Below, piece after piece: positions 45,914-54,864 of a DNA stretch of 64,000 nucleotides. This stretch comes from Bacteroidia bacterium. Its GTDB lineage: Bacteria; Bacteroidota; Bacteroidia; NS11-12g; UBA9320. The notes below the pieces were generated by a model. That model made no database searches. It was not told the origin of the DNA and was given only the letters and a program-made list of their open reading frames with translations. Location of the stretch: NCBI GenBank assembly GCA_020849295.1, contig JADLGN010000020.1, positions 47,824-111,823 on the forward strand, given 5' to 3'. The translations under genes and the position numbers were made by a program. How positions within the stretch are numbered: position 1 is the stretch's first letter; every line of letters begins with the position of its first letter.

Positions 45914-46375
45914 GTGAAGATAATATATTTAGTTTTTTTTGCCTTTTTCATCTGGTGTATATTATGTTCTTATATTTATGTTTATAAAATAAGAAGAGAA
46001 GTAATTATAAAAGATAATAAAATAATAATTCATGCTTCTAAAAAGATAAAACGAAAAGTAAATTTCGAGAAAATTAATAATGACTTACTAATTTCAATTG
46101 ATTTTAAAGATAATAGTATTATTCCTGACCAAATAAAAAACAATGATTCGCTGATAAATATTGCATACAAATATCAACATGAAACAGGAAAAAAACTTTT
46201 AATCAAAGGATTTGTAAACATGCAGGAAGATGATAATAGTGAATATAAACTTGGGAGAATAAGAGCTTGGGTTATAAAGAAAAAACTAATTGACAAAGGT
46301 ATAACTTCAGAAATTCTCATTACATCTGCACAAATTAATTCAAAAAAAAATTCAGTTGAAATAACTTCAGAATAA
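45914..46375 (+). CDS. Membrane-anchored protein with a degenerate OmpA-like domain
   Basis: 153 residues from a GTG start, the only candidate that includes the N-terminal helix (LVFFAFFIWCILCSYIYVY). The soluble part resembles an OmpA peptidoglycan-binding domain in outline: NNDSLINIAYKYQHETGKKLLIKGFVN, then LGRIRAWVIKKKLIDKGI. The conserved Asp of the OmpA diaminopimelate site is not evident, although an Arg is kept in GRIRAW. It may have lost peptidoglycan binding. The family call is tentative. It heads a four-gene run with the coiled-coil protein, bshA and acyP. Confidence 0.5.
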   Translation: MKIIYLVFFAFFIWCILCSYIYVYKIRREVIIKDNKIIIHASKKIKRKVNFEKINNDLLISIDFKDNSIIPDQIKNNDSLINIAYKYQHETGKKLLIKGFVNMQEDDNSEYKLGRIRAWVIKKKLIDKGITSEILITSAQINSKKNSVEITSE

Positions 46376-46382
46376 AAACAAA

Positions 46383-46715
46383 ATGATAGACTTTAATTTT
46401 AATAATAAATACGACACAACAGATGCTACAATTGAGATAATAATTATGCTTTTGGGTGCTTTTATATTAGGGTTTTTGTTTAGTTTTTTTCTCAAAAAGG
46501 TAAGTAAACCAGAAAAAGATGAAATAGATAAAAACATTAAAAACGAAGTAAAACTTTTGAAACAGGCACTTGAAAACTGTAAAAACGAAAAAGCAGAAGC
46601 AAAAAAGAATATAACCATTGAATTTTCTGATATTATTGATGATTATAAATCCAAACTAAACCAAGCAAGAGAAGACCTTGAAAACTGTCTTGCTAACAAA
46701 TCATCAAAAGACTAA
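46383..46715 (+). CDS. Small membrane protein with coiled-coil tail
   Basis: 110 residues: a single helix (IEIIIMLLGAFILGFLFSFF, about 18-37), then a Lys/Glu-rich coiled coil (ENCKNEKAEAKKNITIEF, YKSKLNQAREDLENCLANK). No family is recognised. It sits 7 bases after the OmpA-like gene and 26 before bshA. Probably a membrane-tethered oligomer; function unknown. Confidence 0.65.
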   Translation: MIDFNFNNKYDTTDATIEIIIMLLGAFILGFLFSFFLKKVSKPEKDEIDKNIKNEVKLLKQALENCKNEKAEAKKNITIEFSDIIDDYKSKLNQAREDLENCLANKSSKD

Positions 46716-46741
46716 GAAATTTTATTTTAATTTTGCCTGAA

Positions 46742-47875
46742 ATGAATATAGGGATTGTATGTTATCCGACTTACGGAGGAAGTGGTGTTGTAGCATCAGA
46801 ACTTGGGAAAATACTTGCATATAAAGGAAATAAAGTACATTTTATTTCTTATGAACAACCGGTTAGATTAGATTTTTTTTCAGAAAATCTATTTTATCAC
46901 GAAGTTACAGTTTCAAACTATCCATTATTTCAATATCCTCCTTACGAACTTGCCCTAACTGCCAAAATTGTTGAAGTAGTAAAAAATTCAAACCTACAGA
47001 TTTTACATGTTCATTATGCTATTCCACATGCAGCTGCTGCTATAATGGCAAAGAAAATTTTAAAAGATATTGATGGAATTAAAATACCAGTTATTACTAC
47101 TCTGCACGGTACTGATATAACACTTGTAGGGAATAATGCTAACTATGGCGAAGTAATATCCTATTCACTCAACCAAAGCAATGCAGTTACATCTGTATCT
47201 GAAAGTTTAAAGAATGATACTTACAAGTTGTTTTCAGTAAATAAAAATATTCATGTAATTCCTAACTTTATTAATACCGAAAAATACAACAGAAATGGTA
47301 ATTTATGTTCAAGAAAATTTTTTGCAAATGAAGATGAATTTATATTAATGCACACTTCAAATTTTAGAAAAGTAAAAAGAATAGATGATGTTATTGAAAT
47401 TTTTACTAAAGTAAATAGTGTAAAACCATCAAAACTAATTCTGGCTGGTGATGGTCCTGAACGCAGTCATATTGAACAGTTGTGTGCAAAAAATAAAATT
47501 AACGATAGAGTTTTTTTTCTGGGAAAACAAGATAATATAGAAAAAATTCTATCAATAAGCGATGTTTTTTTAATGCCATCGGAAACAGAAAGTTTTGGGC
47601 TTGCTGCATTAGAAGCTATGGCTTGTGGAGTACCAGTGGTATCAACTGATACAGGCGGACAAACCGAAGTAAATATACATGGATTTTCGGGTTTTACAGC
47701 CAAACTTGGTGATGTAAATGCAATGAGCAATTATGTATTAAAGATAATTGAATCGGATGAAACATTAAATAAATTCAGACAGAATGCACAATATCAGGCA
47801 TTAAAATTTGAAACCGTAAATATTATTCCACTATATGAAAATCTTTACAATGCTATTTTAAGTGAAAACAATTAA
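46742..47875 (+). CDS. bshA: N-acetyl-alpha-D-glucosaminyl L-malate synthase
   Basis: 377 residues from ATG 46742 (MNIGIVCYPTYGGSGVVASELGK, the family's exact style of start). GT4 enzyme that joins GlcNAc from UDP-GlcNAc to L-malate, the first step of bacillithiol synthesis. Motifs: HYAIPHAAAA, VITTLHGTDITLVG, HTSNFRKVKRIDDV, and the GT-B nucleotide-sugar motif MPSETESFGLAALEAMACG. Bacillithiol is the main thiol of many Bacteroidota. bshB and bshC are not in the window. Confidence 0.95.
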   Translation: MNIGIVCYPTYGGSGVVASELGKILAYKGNKVHFISYEQPVRLDFFSENLFYHEVTVSNYPLFQYPPYELALTAKIVEVVKNSNLQILHVHYAIPHAAAAIMAKKILKDIDGIKIPVITTLHGTDITLVGNNANYGEVISYSLNQSNAVTSVSESLKNDTYKLFSVNKNIHVIPNFINTEKYNRNGNLCSRKFFANEDEFILMHTSNFRKVKRIDDVIEIFTKVNSVKPSKLILAGDGPERSHIEQLCAKNKINDRVFFLGKQDNIEKILSISDVFLMPSETESFGLAALEAMACGVPVVSTDTGGQTEVNIHGFSGFTAKLGDVNAMSNYVLKIIESDETLNKFRQNAQYQALKFETVNIIPLYENLYNAILSENN

Positions 47876-48131
47876 AATACTAATCAAAGGGAAAGTACAG
47901 GGAGTTTTTTACAGAGCAACGGCATTAAAAAATGCAAAATCTTTATCAATAAATGGTGTTGTTAAAAATTGCCTAAATGGTGATGTAGAAATAATTGCCG
48001 AAGGAAATATTGATAAAATTGACGATTTTTTAAACTGGTGCAAAAAAGGTCCTCCAATGGCAAAAGTTTCAGAAGTTTTTACAGAAGAAATAGAAAGAAT
48101 GAATTTTAAAGAATTTAAAATTATTTATTAG
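47862..48131 (+). CDS. acyP: Acylphosphatase
   Basis: 89 residues from a GTG overlapping bshA by 14 bases. The fold motif GKVQGVFYRATALKNAKSL carries the catalytic Arg18, and VVKNCLNGDVEIIAEG the catalytic Asn36. It hydrolyses acyl phosphates such as acetyl or carbamoyl phosphate. No functional link to bacillithiol is known; the overlap indicates translational coupling only. The 3' end overlaps the convergent gene by 11 bases. Confidence 0.93.
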   Translation: MKTIKILIKGKVQGVFYRATALKNAKSLSINGVVKNCLNGDVEIIAEGNIDKIDDFLNWCKKGPPMAKVSEVFTEEIERMNFKEFKIIY

Positions 48132-48480
48132 CAAATAATTTCTCTTCCAATTCAATCCAATACTCGGCAGCACGGCGTGTGTGTGGAATTACAATAGTAC
48201 CTCCAACAATATTGGCAATTGCAAATACTTCAAAAATTTCATCTTTGCTTACTCCATTTTCATAACATTTTCCTAGATGGTATTTTATACAATCGTCGCA
48301 TCTTAGTACCATGCTTGCTACAAGCCCAAGCAACTCTTTTGTTTTTACTGACAATGCTCCTTCGATATATGTATTTGTATCAAGGTTAAACAATCTTTTT
48401 AAAACAAGGTTGTCTCCTTCCATTATAGCCTTATTACCTCTGCTTCTACTTTCATTAAATTCTGTAACCTGATTTTTCAT
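48121..48480 (-). CDS. Carboxymuconolactone decarboxylase / AhpD-like protein
   Basis: 119 residues. The CxxCxxxH redox/proton-relay motif is intact: RCDDCIKYHLGKC (Cys61, Cys64, His68). The downstream helix EVFAIANIVGGTIVIPHTRRA is typical of this family, which includes alkylhydroperoxidases and decarboxylases. The Cys pair favours peroxidase-like or thiol-disulphide chemistry over gamma-carboxymuconolactone decarboxylation. It follows the sugar transporter by eight bases and is likely co-transcribed. Confidence 0.9.
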   Translation of the reverse strand: MKNQVTEFNESRSRGNKAIMEGDNLVLKRLFNLDTNTYIEGALSVKTKELLGLVASMVLRCDDCIKYHLGKCYENGVSKDEIFEVFAIANIVGGTIVIPHTRRAAEYWIELEEKLFANK

Positions 48481-48488
48481 TTAATTTT

Positions 48489-49919
48489 TTATTTAGTTTT
48501 TGAATAATCTACACCTTGTGATTTTAATATTTTTTTCACTTTTAAAGCGTAAAACACCATATATGCAAAACATGCAACCCCTGTTAGATAACTCCATTTT
48601 ATACCCAATAAATGATTTTCGGCAAGATAACCCTGAAGCAGGCTTATAAAGCCTCCTCCCATTATCATCATAATCAAAAAACTTGAACCTTGATTGGTAT
48701 TTTTACCCAAACCGGCAATTGCAAGTGTAAAAATACATGGCCAAAGTGTACTGCAAAACAATCCCACACTTATAAATGCATAAACGCTTACCATATCCGA
48801 AGATAACATACCGATAAATAATGCTGCAATTCCTAACATCGAAAAAATAAATAGTTGTTTTGCGGGGTCTCCTTTGCTTGCAATATCAGCTCCTATCAAA
48901 ACCAATATAACAAGTGCATAAATATAAAATGGGGTAATATCATGACTTGCAATTTTATTTACTATCAAAAAAAATGCAAATGCAATATAAGGCATAGCAA
49001 AATTCATTATATTTTTAATACCTCCTTTTAAATTAAAAGCACCAACTGAGGATGTCCATCTGCCAATCATAAGACTTGCCCAAAAAAGTGAAATATAAGG
49101 AGCTACACGCTCTGTGGAAAACCCAAGCTCCTGTTTCATAAATTCAGGCAAATTACTGGCTGTAGATACTTCTACCCCAACATATACAAATATTGCTATC
49201 ATACCAAGTACAAGTTGAGGGTATTTTAATGCACTATTTTTATCTTGAACATCATCGTTTTTTTGCTCTACGGCATCAATTTTATCAGGAATAGAAGAAA
49301 ACTTAAAAATTAAAGCAAATACTAAAAAAGCTAAACCTAAAATCAGATATGGTGTTTTTATGCTCTCAATACTCGCCATATTGCTTGTTTCAGAATTTAT
49401 CCTACCAAAAATTGCATAGCTAACCAACAATGGTCCGATTGTAGTCCCAATATTATTTATTCCTCCTGCAAGACTTAATCTTTGAGAACCATAAGCCGGA
49501 TTTCCCAATATTATTGTTAGTGGATTTGCAACTGTTTGTTGTAATGAAAAACCAAGACCTACAATAAACAATCCCGTAATCATTAATGGAAATGACACAT
49601 TCTGTGCTGCAGGATAAAACAAAAGTGTACCTGCAGCCGATATTATCAATCCTAAAGCTATACCGTTTTTATACCCAATTTTATTTAAAATATCATTTCC
49701 TGAAATTTTTGAAATAATGTAATACAAAATAGAACCTATTGTATATGCTACATAAAAAGCAAAAGATATCATTTGTGATTGCCACTGGTGCAAATGCAAT
49801 TTTTCTTTAAATACCGGAATTAAAATGTCATTACTTGCTGCAACAAAACCCCAGAAAAAAAACACTGAAATTATTGTAATTAATGACGTTGTATAACTTG
49901 AATTTGAAATTTTTGTCAT
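48489..49919 (-). CDS. FHS-family MFS sugar permease (GluP/FucP type)
   Basis: 476 residues from ATG 49919 (MTKISNSSYTTSLITIISVFF); a longer frame to 50006 adds an unlikely N-terminal extension. About twelve helices. Signature features of the fucose-galactose-glucose:H+ symporter group are FFFWGFVAASNDILIPVFK, LGFSLQQTVANPLTIILG and GSQRLSLAGGINNIGTTIGP. It imports a hexose by proton symport across the inner membrane; glucose, galactose or fucose cannot be told apart. A charged loop (AVEQKNDDVQDKNS) lies in mid-protein. Confidence 0.92.
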   Translation of the reverse strand: MTKISNSSYTTSLITIISVFFFWGFVAASNDILIPVFKEKLHLHQWQSQMISFAFYVAYTIGSILYYIISKISGNDILNKIGYKNGIALGLIISAAGTLLFYPAAQNVSFPLMITGLFIVGLGFSLQQTVANPLTIILGNPAYGSQRLSLAGGINNIGTTIGPLLVSYAIFGRINSETSNMASIESIKTPYLILGLAFLVFALIFKFSSIPDKIDAVEQKNDDVQDKNSALKYPQLVLGMIAIFVYVGVEVSTASNLPEFMKQELGFSTERVAPYISLFWASLMIGRWTSSVGAFNLKGGIKNIMNFAMPYIAFAFFLIVNKIASHDITPFYIYALVILVLIGADIASKGDPAKQLFIFSMLGIAALFIGMLSSDMVSVYAFISVGLFCSTLWPCIFTLAIAGLGKNTNQGSSFLIMMIMGGGFISLLQGYLAENHLLGIKWSYLTGVACFAYMVFYALKVKKILKSQGVDYSKTK

Positions 49920-50067
49920 AAAAATTATTCTTAAACAATGGCGAAAATTACACAATAAATGAGTATTAAAATGCAGACTGAAAAAAAAAATTTCATTAAA
50001 ATACAATAAGAATACAATATTTCAGGTATTAGGTCGTTTTAGACTTTACTTTAAAACAATTAAAACA

Positions 50068-50481
50068 ATGAAAGTTCTATTAAAAATTGCTGTTGTAATA
50101 CTTTTTGTAAATGTAATAACAACAAAGCTTCAAGCAAAAAATGAAGAAGGAAATGAGGTAGTGATTAAAGAATTGGTAAATAATCAATCTTACACTATTG
50201 ATGAAATAATGAAAATTGATTTGTTAACTGCAAAATGTTTATCAGAAGAAAGTATTCTTGCAAATCAGAATATTAAAATTACGCGATATTCAGTTTCTCT
50301 TGTGCCAAAAGGCGAAAGAGTAGAAACATTTTTTGGCAACTCTGCAACATTGCCCGACCAGTTTAAGGCTTGCTTGGGCAATTTGAAATCTGGCGACAGA
50401 ATAATTATAAAAGATATTTATTTCAAATCTTCAGAAGGTATAGCCGGAGGTTGTGGTGAAATAACAATTTATATTAAATAG
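50068..50481 (+). CDS. Small secreted protein resembling the GldM C-terminal domain
   Basis: 137 residues with a signal peptide (AVVILFVNVITTKLQAK). The mature ~115 residues resemble the last periplasmic domain of GldM/PorM: NIKITRYSVSLVPKGERVE, an Asn-Ser turn, LPDQFKACLGNLKSGDRIIIKDIYFKSSEGI, and a closing strand ITIYIK. GldM is a motor subunit of the T9SS; this is only its terminal domain on its own. The assignment is by motif likeness, so a chance similarity remains possible. It is monocistronic with a terminator behind it. Such a small protein could bind the T9SS outer ring or act in a related complex; inference. Confidence 0.6.
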   Translation: MKVLLKIAVVILFVNVITTKLQAKNEEGNEVVIKELVNNQSYTIDEIMKIDLLTAKCLSEESILANQNIKITRYSVSLVPKGERVETFFGNSATLPDQFKACLGNLKSGDRIIIKDIYFKSSEGIAGGCGEITIYIK

Positions 50482-50504
50482 GTGCTTTAAAAGTTTGTAC
50501 TTTC

Positions 50505-50540
50505 AAATCCGTTTTTACAAAGTAAAAGCGGATTTTTTTT
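50505..50540 (+). terminator. Rho-independent terminator after the GldM-C-like gene
   Basis: AAATCCGTTTTTAC pairs with GTAAAAGCGGATTT (one wobble pair) around an AAA loop, then a T run. Confidence 0.8.
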
Positions 50541-50636
50541 TATTTATCATATAAGTGTAATTCATATAACTTTTATACTATTTATCTTTAATTTAACTTA
50601 AATTCGCAACCTCATTTTAAATAACAAAACAGCTAT

Positions 50637-52589
50637 ATGAGAAGTTACATATCTATTTTTCTTTCATTATTAAGTTTTATTGCATTGGCACAAAACAAAA
50701 AGCCATTTGTATTTACCTATGGCACAGATACTGTTTATAATTCAGAGTTTGAAAGAGTTTACAGCAAAAACAATGATACAAAAAAAGTAAAACCTACCAA
50801 AAATGACATAAACGAATATCTTGAACTTTACATAAAGTTTAAATTGAAGGTGAAAGAAGCCTACTCTTTAAAAATGGATACAAACGATGCTTATATAAAA
50901 GAATTGGCAGGATATAGAAAACAACTTGCTACACCATATCTTACAGACAATAAGGTTACAGAAAATTTGATTACAGAGGCATACAACCGTATGCAGGAAG
51001 ATGTAAGTGTAAGTCATATTTTGATATTAACTTCTAAAGATGATTTGCCAAAAGATACATTACTTGCATATCAAAAAATATCTGAAATCAGAAAAAATGT
51101 TATTGAAAATAAAATTTCGTTTGATTCTGCAGCATATAAATTTTCTGAAGATCCATCAGCAAAATCAAACTTTGGCGACTTAGGTTATTTCACTGCATTC
51201 CAAATGATATATCCATTTGAAAATATGGCTTACAATACCGATATTAAGCAAATATCGCAGGTTTTCAGAACTCAATATGGATACCATTTTCTTAGAGTAA
51301 ACGATAAGCGTAAAAATCAAGGTGAAATAAAAGTTTCGCATATTATGATAAGGTTTAATAACATGAATAACCAAGCTGAAATAAATGCAGCCAAAGAAAA
51401 AATTGATGCTATATATGAAAAATTACAAAAAGGCGAAAATTTTGAAGAACTTGTAAAACAATATAGCGAAGATTACACAACAAAAGCTAACAATGGAGAA
51501 ATGCAATGGTTCAAAAGCACATCTCAATTACCACCAGACTTTAAAGCGGCAGCTTTTGATTTAAAAAATATTGGAGATTACAGTAAACCTATAAAAACAA
51601 ATTTTGGTTGGCACATAATTAAAAAACTTGAAATAAAACCCAACCCGCCTCTATCAGAGCAAAAAGAAACAATAAAATATAAAATAAGTAGAGACGAAAG
51701 GTCTCAAATTAGCAATAAAGCAGTTCTCGAACGCTTAAAAAAAGAGAACAAATATGTTCAAAACGAAAAAGAACTTGTTAATTTTATCAAAAATGTAGAT
51801 TCTACAATAATCAAAGGAACATGGCAACCTATTGAAAGTACATTAAAAAATAATGTAATTTTTACTATTGGAGTTCAGAAATATACATATAGTGATTTTA
51901 GTAATTTTATTAAAGATTACCAAACACCAAGAAAAAACGGAAAAATAGATGCAATTGTAAGAGATTACTATAACTCATATAGTGAAAAGATGAATTTTGC
52001 TTATGAAGAAGACCGTCTTGAAGAAAAATATTTAGATTTTAAATATTTAATGCAGGAATACAGAGATGGTATATTACTTTTTGAACTTACCGATAAAATG
52101 GTTTGGAACAAATCAGTAGAAGACACTGTTGGGTTAAAAGATTTTTATGAAAAAAATAAAACAAAGTATATGTGGAAAAAACGAGCAGATGTAGCAATAT
52201 TTGATTGTAGAGATGCAAGTGTTGCAAAAAAAGTAAAAAAGCTCTTGAAGAAAAATCCTACAGATAGTATAATTTATAAAAAAATCAACAAAAAAGATCC
52301 TTTGGCATTATCAATCACAAGAGGAAAATACGAAGAAGGACAAAATGAAATTTTGAACAAAATAGAATGGAAAGAAGGAATTACTGACTTACCTTCAAAT
52401 AACAATAAATTTTCATTTATTAAAATAAATTCTATAATACCTCCAGTGAGCAAAGAATTAAGCGAAACAATGGGCGTAGTTACATCAGACTATCAGACTT
52501 ACCTTGAAGATACATGGATAGCTGCCTTAAAGCAAAAATATCCTGTAAATGTAAATAATGATGGTTTAAGCAAACTTTTCATGGAATAA
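50637..52589 (+). CDS. Periplasmic parvulin-type peptidyl-prolyl isomerase, two rotamase domains
   Basis: 650 residues. Signal peptide (ISIFLSLLSFIALAQ), an N-terminal helical chaperone region, then two parvulin domains: the first about 123-222 (VSHILILTSKDDL, FGDLGYFTAFQMIYPFENM, RTQYGYHFLRVND) and the second about 228-330 (VSHIMIRFNNMN, GEMQWFKSTSQLPPDFK, NFGWHIIKKLE). The remaining ~310 residues are helical and resemble chaperone arms. It helps fold outer-membrane or secreted proteins. First of three related genes with spacings of four and five bases, which looks like a chaperone operon. Confidence 0.93.
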   Translation: MRSYISIFLSLLSFIALAQNKKPFVFTYGTDTVYNSEFERVYSKNNDTKKVKPTKNDINEYLELYIKFKLKVKEAYSLKMDTNDAYIKELAGYRKQLATPYLTDNKVTENLITEAYNRMQEDVSVSHILILTSKDDLPKDTLLAYQKISEIRKNVIENKISFDSAAYKFSEDPSAKSNFGDLGYFTAFQMIYPFENMAYNTDIKQISQVFRTQYGYHFLRVNDKRKNQGEIKVSHIMIRFNNMNNQAEINAAKEKIDAIYEKLQKGENFEELVKQYSEDYTTKANNGEMQWFKSTSQLPPDFKAAAFDLKNIGDYSKPIKTNFGWHIIKKLEIKPNPPLSEQKETIKYKISRDERSQISNKAVLERLKKENKYVQNEKELVNFIKNVDSTIIKGTWQPIESTLKNNVIFTIGVQKYTYSDFSNFIKDYQTPRKNGKIDAIVRDYYNSYSEKMNFAYEEDRLEEKYLDFKYLMQEYRDGILLFELTDKMVWNKSVEDTVGLKDFYEKNKTKYMWKKRADVAIFDCRDASVAKKVKKLLKKNPTDSIIYKKINKKDPLALSITRGKYEEGQNEILNKIEWKEGITDLPSNNNKFSFIKINSIIPPVSKELSETMGVVTSDYQTYLEDTWIAALKQKYPVNVNNDGLSKLFME

Positions 52590-52593
52590 AAAT

Positions 52594-53493
52594 TTGATTG
52601 AAAAATCATTTACATATCCAAAACGAGTTCTATTTATTTTTTTTATAGGAATTATAATATTTCTTATTTCTTGTAAAAGTGAAACTAAAAAGTCATCTGA
52701 AAGTAACAATATTGCTGTTGCTGAAGTAGGCGAAAAAAAGTTGTATTTGTATGAAATAGAAAATATTCTAGGAAAAAATATGACGAAAGAAGACAGTTTT
52801 CTTTTGATAAAATCATTTGTAGATAATTGGGTACAAAAACAAGTTTTGCTTTTGAATGCTGAAAAATTTGAATTTGACAATACAGAAGAAATCAATAAGA
52901 AGATAGAGGAATACAAAGAAGATTTAATTCTTTATGAATATCAGAAAAAAATACTTAATGAGAATATTGACACTTTAATAAGCATTGATGAGGCTATGAA
53001 TTACTACAAAGAAAATCCTCAAAATTTTGAACTGAAACAAAACATAATTCGTTTCGTATTTATAAAAGTAAAAAAAACAGATGAAAAAAAATACAACTTG
53101 TGGAGCAAATTTTCAAAATCAAAACCTGAAGATTTAACTAAGTTAGCAATTTTTGCTGTTAAAAATGGAGGAAATGCTAACATTGAATATGATAAATGGA
53201 CATCTTTTGACGATGTTATAAAGGCTGTTCCTATCAACACATACAATCAGGAAAATTTTTTAAATAATAATCGTATCTTTAAAACTGAAGATGAAAAATT
53301 TTACTGGTTTATTAATATTTTAGATTTTAAAATTAAAGATGATATTTCACCTTTTGAGTTTGTACAAGACAAAATAAATGAAATTATAATAAATAAAAGA
53401 AAGACAGTGTTACTTAATAAATTTGAAAATCAGCTTATTGAAAAAGCTAAAAAAGATAAAATTGTAAAAATAAATTTAAAACAATATAATTAA
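52594..53493 (+). CDS. SurA-like chaperone lipoprotein without a rotamase domain
   Basis: 299 residues from a TTG start; no earlier ATG is available and the N-terminus gives a proper lipoprotein signal (FIGIIIFLISCKSE). After it, VAEVGEKKLYLYEIENIL and KSFVDNWVQKQVLLLNAEK are the SurA/trigger-factor-like N-terminal helical pattern. No parvulin signature (HI, GG, FGYH) is seen where one would be expected, so it likely has chaperone arms only. Lies between two parvulin proteins, four and five bases from them. The three probably act together on outer-membrane substrates (inference). Confidence 0.75.
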   Translation: MIEKSFTYPKRVLFIFFIGIIIFLISCKSETKKSSESNNIAVAEVGEKKLYLYEIENILGKNMTKEDSFLLIKSFVDNWVQKQVLLLNAEKFEFDNTEEINKKIEEYKEDLILYEYQKKILNENIDTLISIDEAMNYYKENPQNFELKQNIIRFVFIKVKKTDEKKYNLWSKFSKSKPEDLTKLAIFAVKNGGNANIEYDKWTSFDDVIKAVPINTYNQENFLNNNRIFKTEDEKFYWFINILDFKIKDDISPFEFVQDKINEIIINKRKTVLLNKFENQLIEKAKKDKIVKINLKQYN

Positions 53494-53498
53494 AGAGA

Positions 53499-54854
53499 AT
53501 GAAGAACTTATTAAAAACTATTGCTCTTAGTTGTATTTCAATAATACTATTTTATAGTAATACAATTGCTCAAAACAGACAAGTAATAGAAGAAGTAGCT
53601 GTAGTTGTAGGTGAAAATATTATAACAAAATCTGAATGGGAAAGCGAGTATTTGCAAGCAAAAGAACAATACACAGAATTTAAAGGAGATTTGAAATGTG
53701 AAATATTAAATCAACTTATTTTACAAAAACTTATGCTTCACAAAGCAGAAATTGACAGTGTAGTAATTAGTGAAGAGCAAGTTGAATCTGAAACTGAACG
53801 CAAAATGCGATACTTTATAGCACAGATTGGCGACGAAAGCAAACTGGAACAATACCTTGGCAAAACAATTCTTCAATATAAAGAAGAAATTAAACCTAAA
53901 ATAAAACAACAAATGCTAATTCAGGAAATTCAAAGAAAATTACTTGAAGAAGTAAAAGTTACACCAACAGAAGTTAAAAATTACTATGATGAAATTCCTT
54001 CTGACAGTTTACCTTTATTCGGAACTGAAGTAGAGTTGGGTCAAATACTTATTACTCCTAAACCAAACAAGTACGCAAAAGAGTATGCATATTCAGTAAT
54101 AAAAAAATACAGAGATGAAATATTAGAAGGAAAAAGAAACTTTGAACTAACAGCCAAAAGTTTTAGTGAAGACAAATCTTCTGCAATAAATGGGGGAGAA
54201 CTTGGGTTTTTTAAAAGAGGAGAAATGGTTGCAGCTTTTGAAGCTGCTGCATTTAAACTTAAGGCAGATTCAATTTCTCCTATCATTGAAACTCAATTTG
54301 GGTATCATATATTAAAACTTATAGAAAGACGTGGAGAAAGGATTAATGTACGTCATATATTAATAAAACCAACAATAATAAAACAAGACATGATTGAAAC
54401 CGAAAAGCTCTTAAATTCAATTATAATTAATGTTAAAAAAGATTCATTAACATTTTGTCAGGCAGCAAATAAATACAGTGAAGATGAATATACAAAATCA
54501 AATTGCGGTTTCTTTAGCGACCCCAATTTAGGTTCAAGCAGAGTAGATATTGAATTGCTTGATAAAGATATTGTATTACAATTACAGAATATGAAACCTG
54601 GAGAATTTTCAACACCTACTTTAGTATATATGCCGGACGGTTCATCTGCTTATAGAGTTCTTTATTTAAAATCAGAATCAAAACCTCATAGAGCTAACTT
54701 AAAGGATGATTATCAAAAAATACAGGCTTTTGCATTAGAAAAGAAAAAGCAAAAAACTATAACTGATTGGTCAAAAAAATATAAAAAAAACGTATATATT
54801 AGAATTACAGAAGAATACAAAACTTGCGAAGAAATAAATCACTGGTATAAATAA
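53499..54854 (+). CDS. surA: SurA-type periplasmic peptidyl-prolyl isomerase
   Basis: 451 residues. Signal peptide (ISIILFYSNTIAQ). The SurA_N chaperone domain starts EEVAVVVGENIITKSEWESEY and continues through LNQLILQKLMLHKAEID. Two parvulin segments follow: about 180-280 (VELGQILITPKPN, GGELGFFKRGEMVAAFEAAAF, ETQFGYHILKLIERRGERINVRHI) and about 283-385 (VRHILIKPTII, SNCGFFSDPNLGSSRV). This is the classical chaperone that escorts barrel proteins to the BAM complex. Followed after ten bases by the MoxR gene. Confidence 0.93.
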   Translation: MKNLLKTIALSCISIILFYSNTIAQNRQVIEEVAVVVGENIITKSEWESEYLQAKEQYTEFKGDLKCEILNQLILQKLMLHKAEIDSVVISEEQVESETERKMRYFIAQIGDESKLEQYLGKTILQYKEEIKPKIKQQMLIQEIQRKLLEEVKVTPTEVKNYYDEIPSDSLPLFGTEVELGQILITPKPNKYAKEYAYSVIKKYRDEILEGKRNFELTAKSFSEDKSSAINGGELGFFKRGEMVAAFEAAAFKLKADSISPIIETQFGYHILKLIERRGERINVRHILIKPTIIKQDMIETEKLLNSIIINVKKDSLTFCQAANKYSEDEYTKSNCGFFSDPNLGSSRVDIELLDKDIVLQLQNMKPGEFSTPTLVYMPDGSSAYRVLYLKSESKPHRANLKDDYQKIQAFALEKKKQKTITDWSKKYKKNVYIRITEEYKTCEEINHWYK

Positions 54855-54864
54855 AAATAGATAA

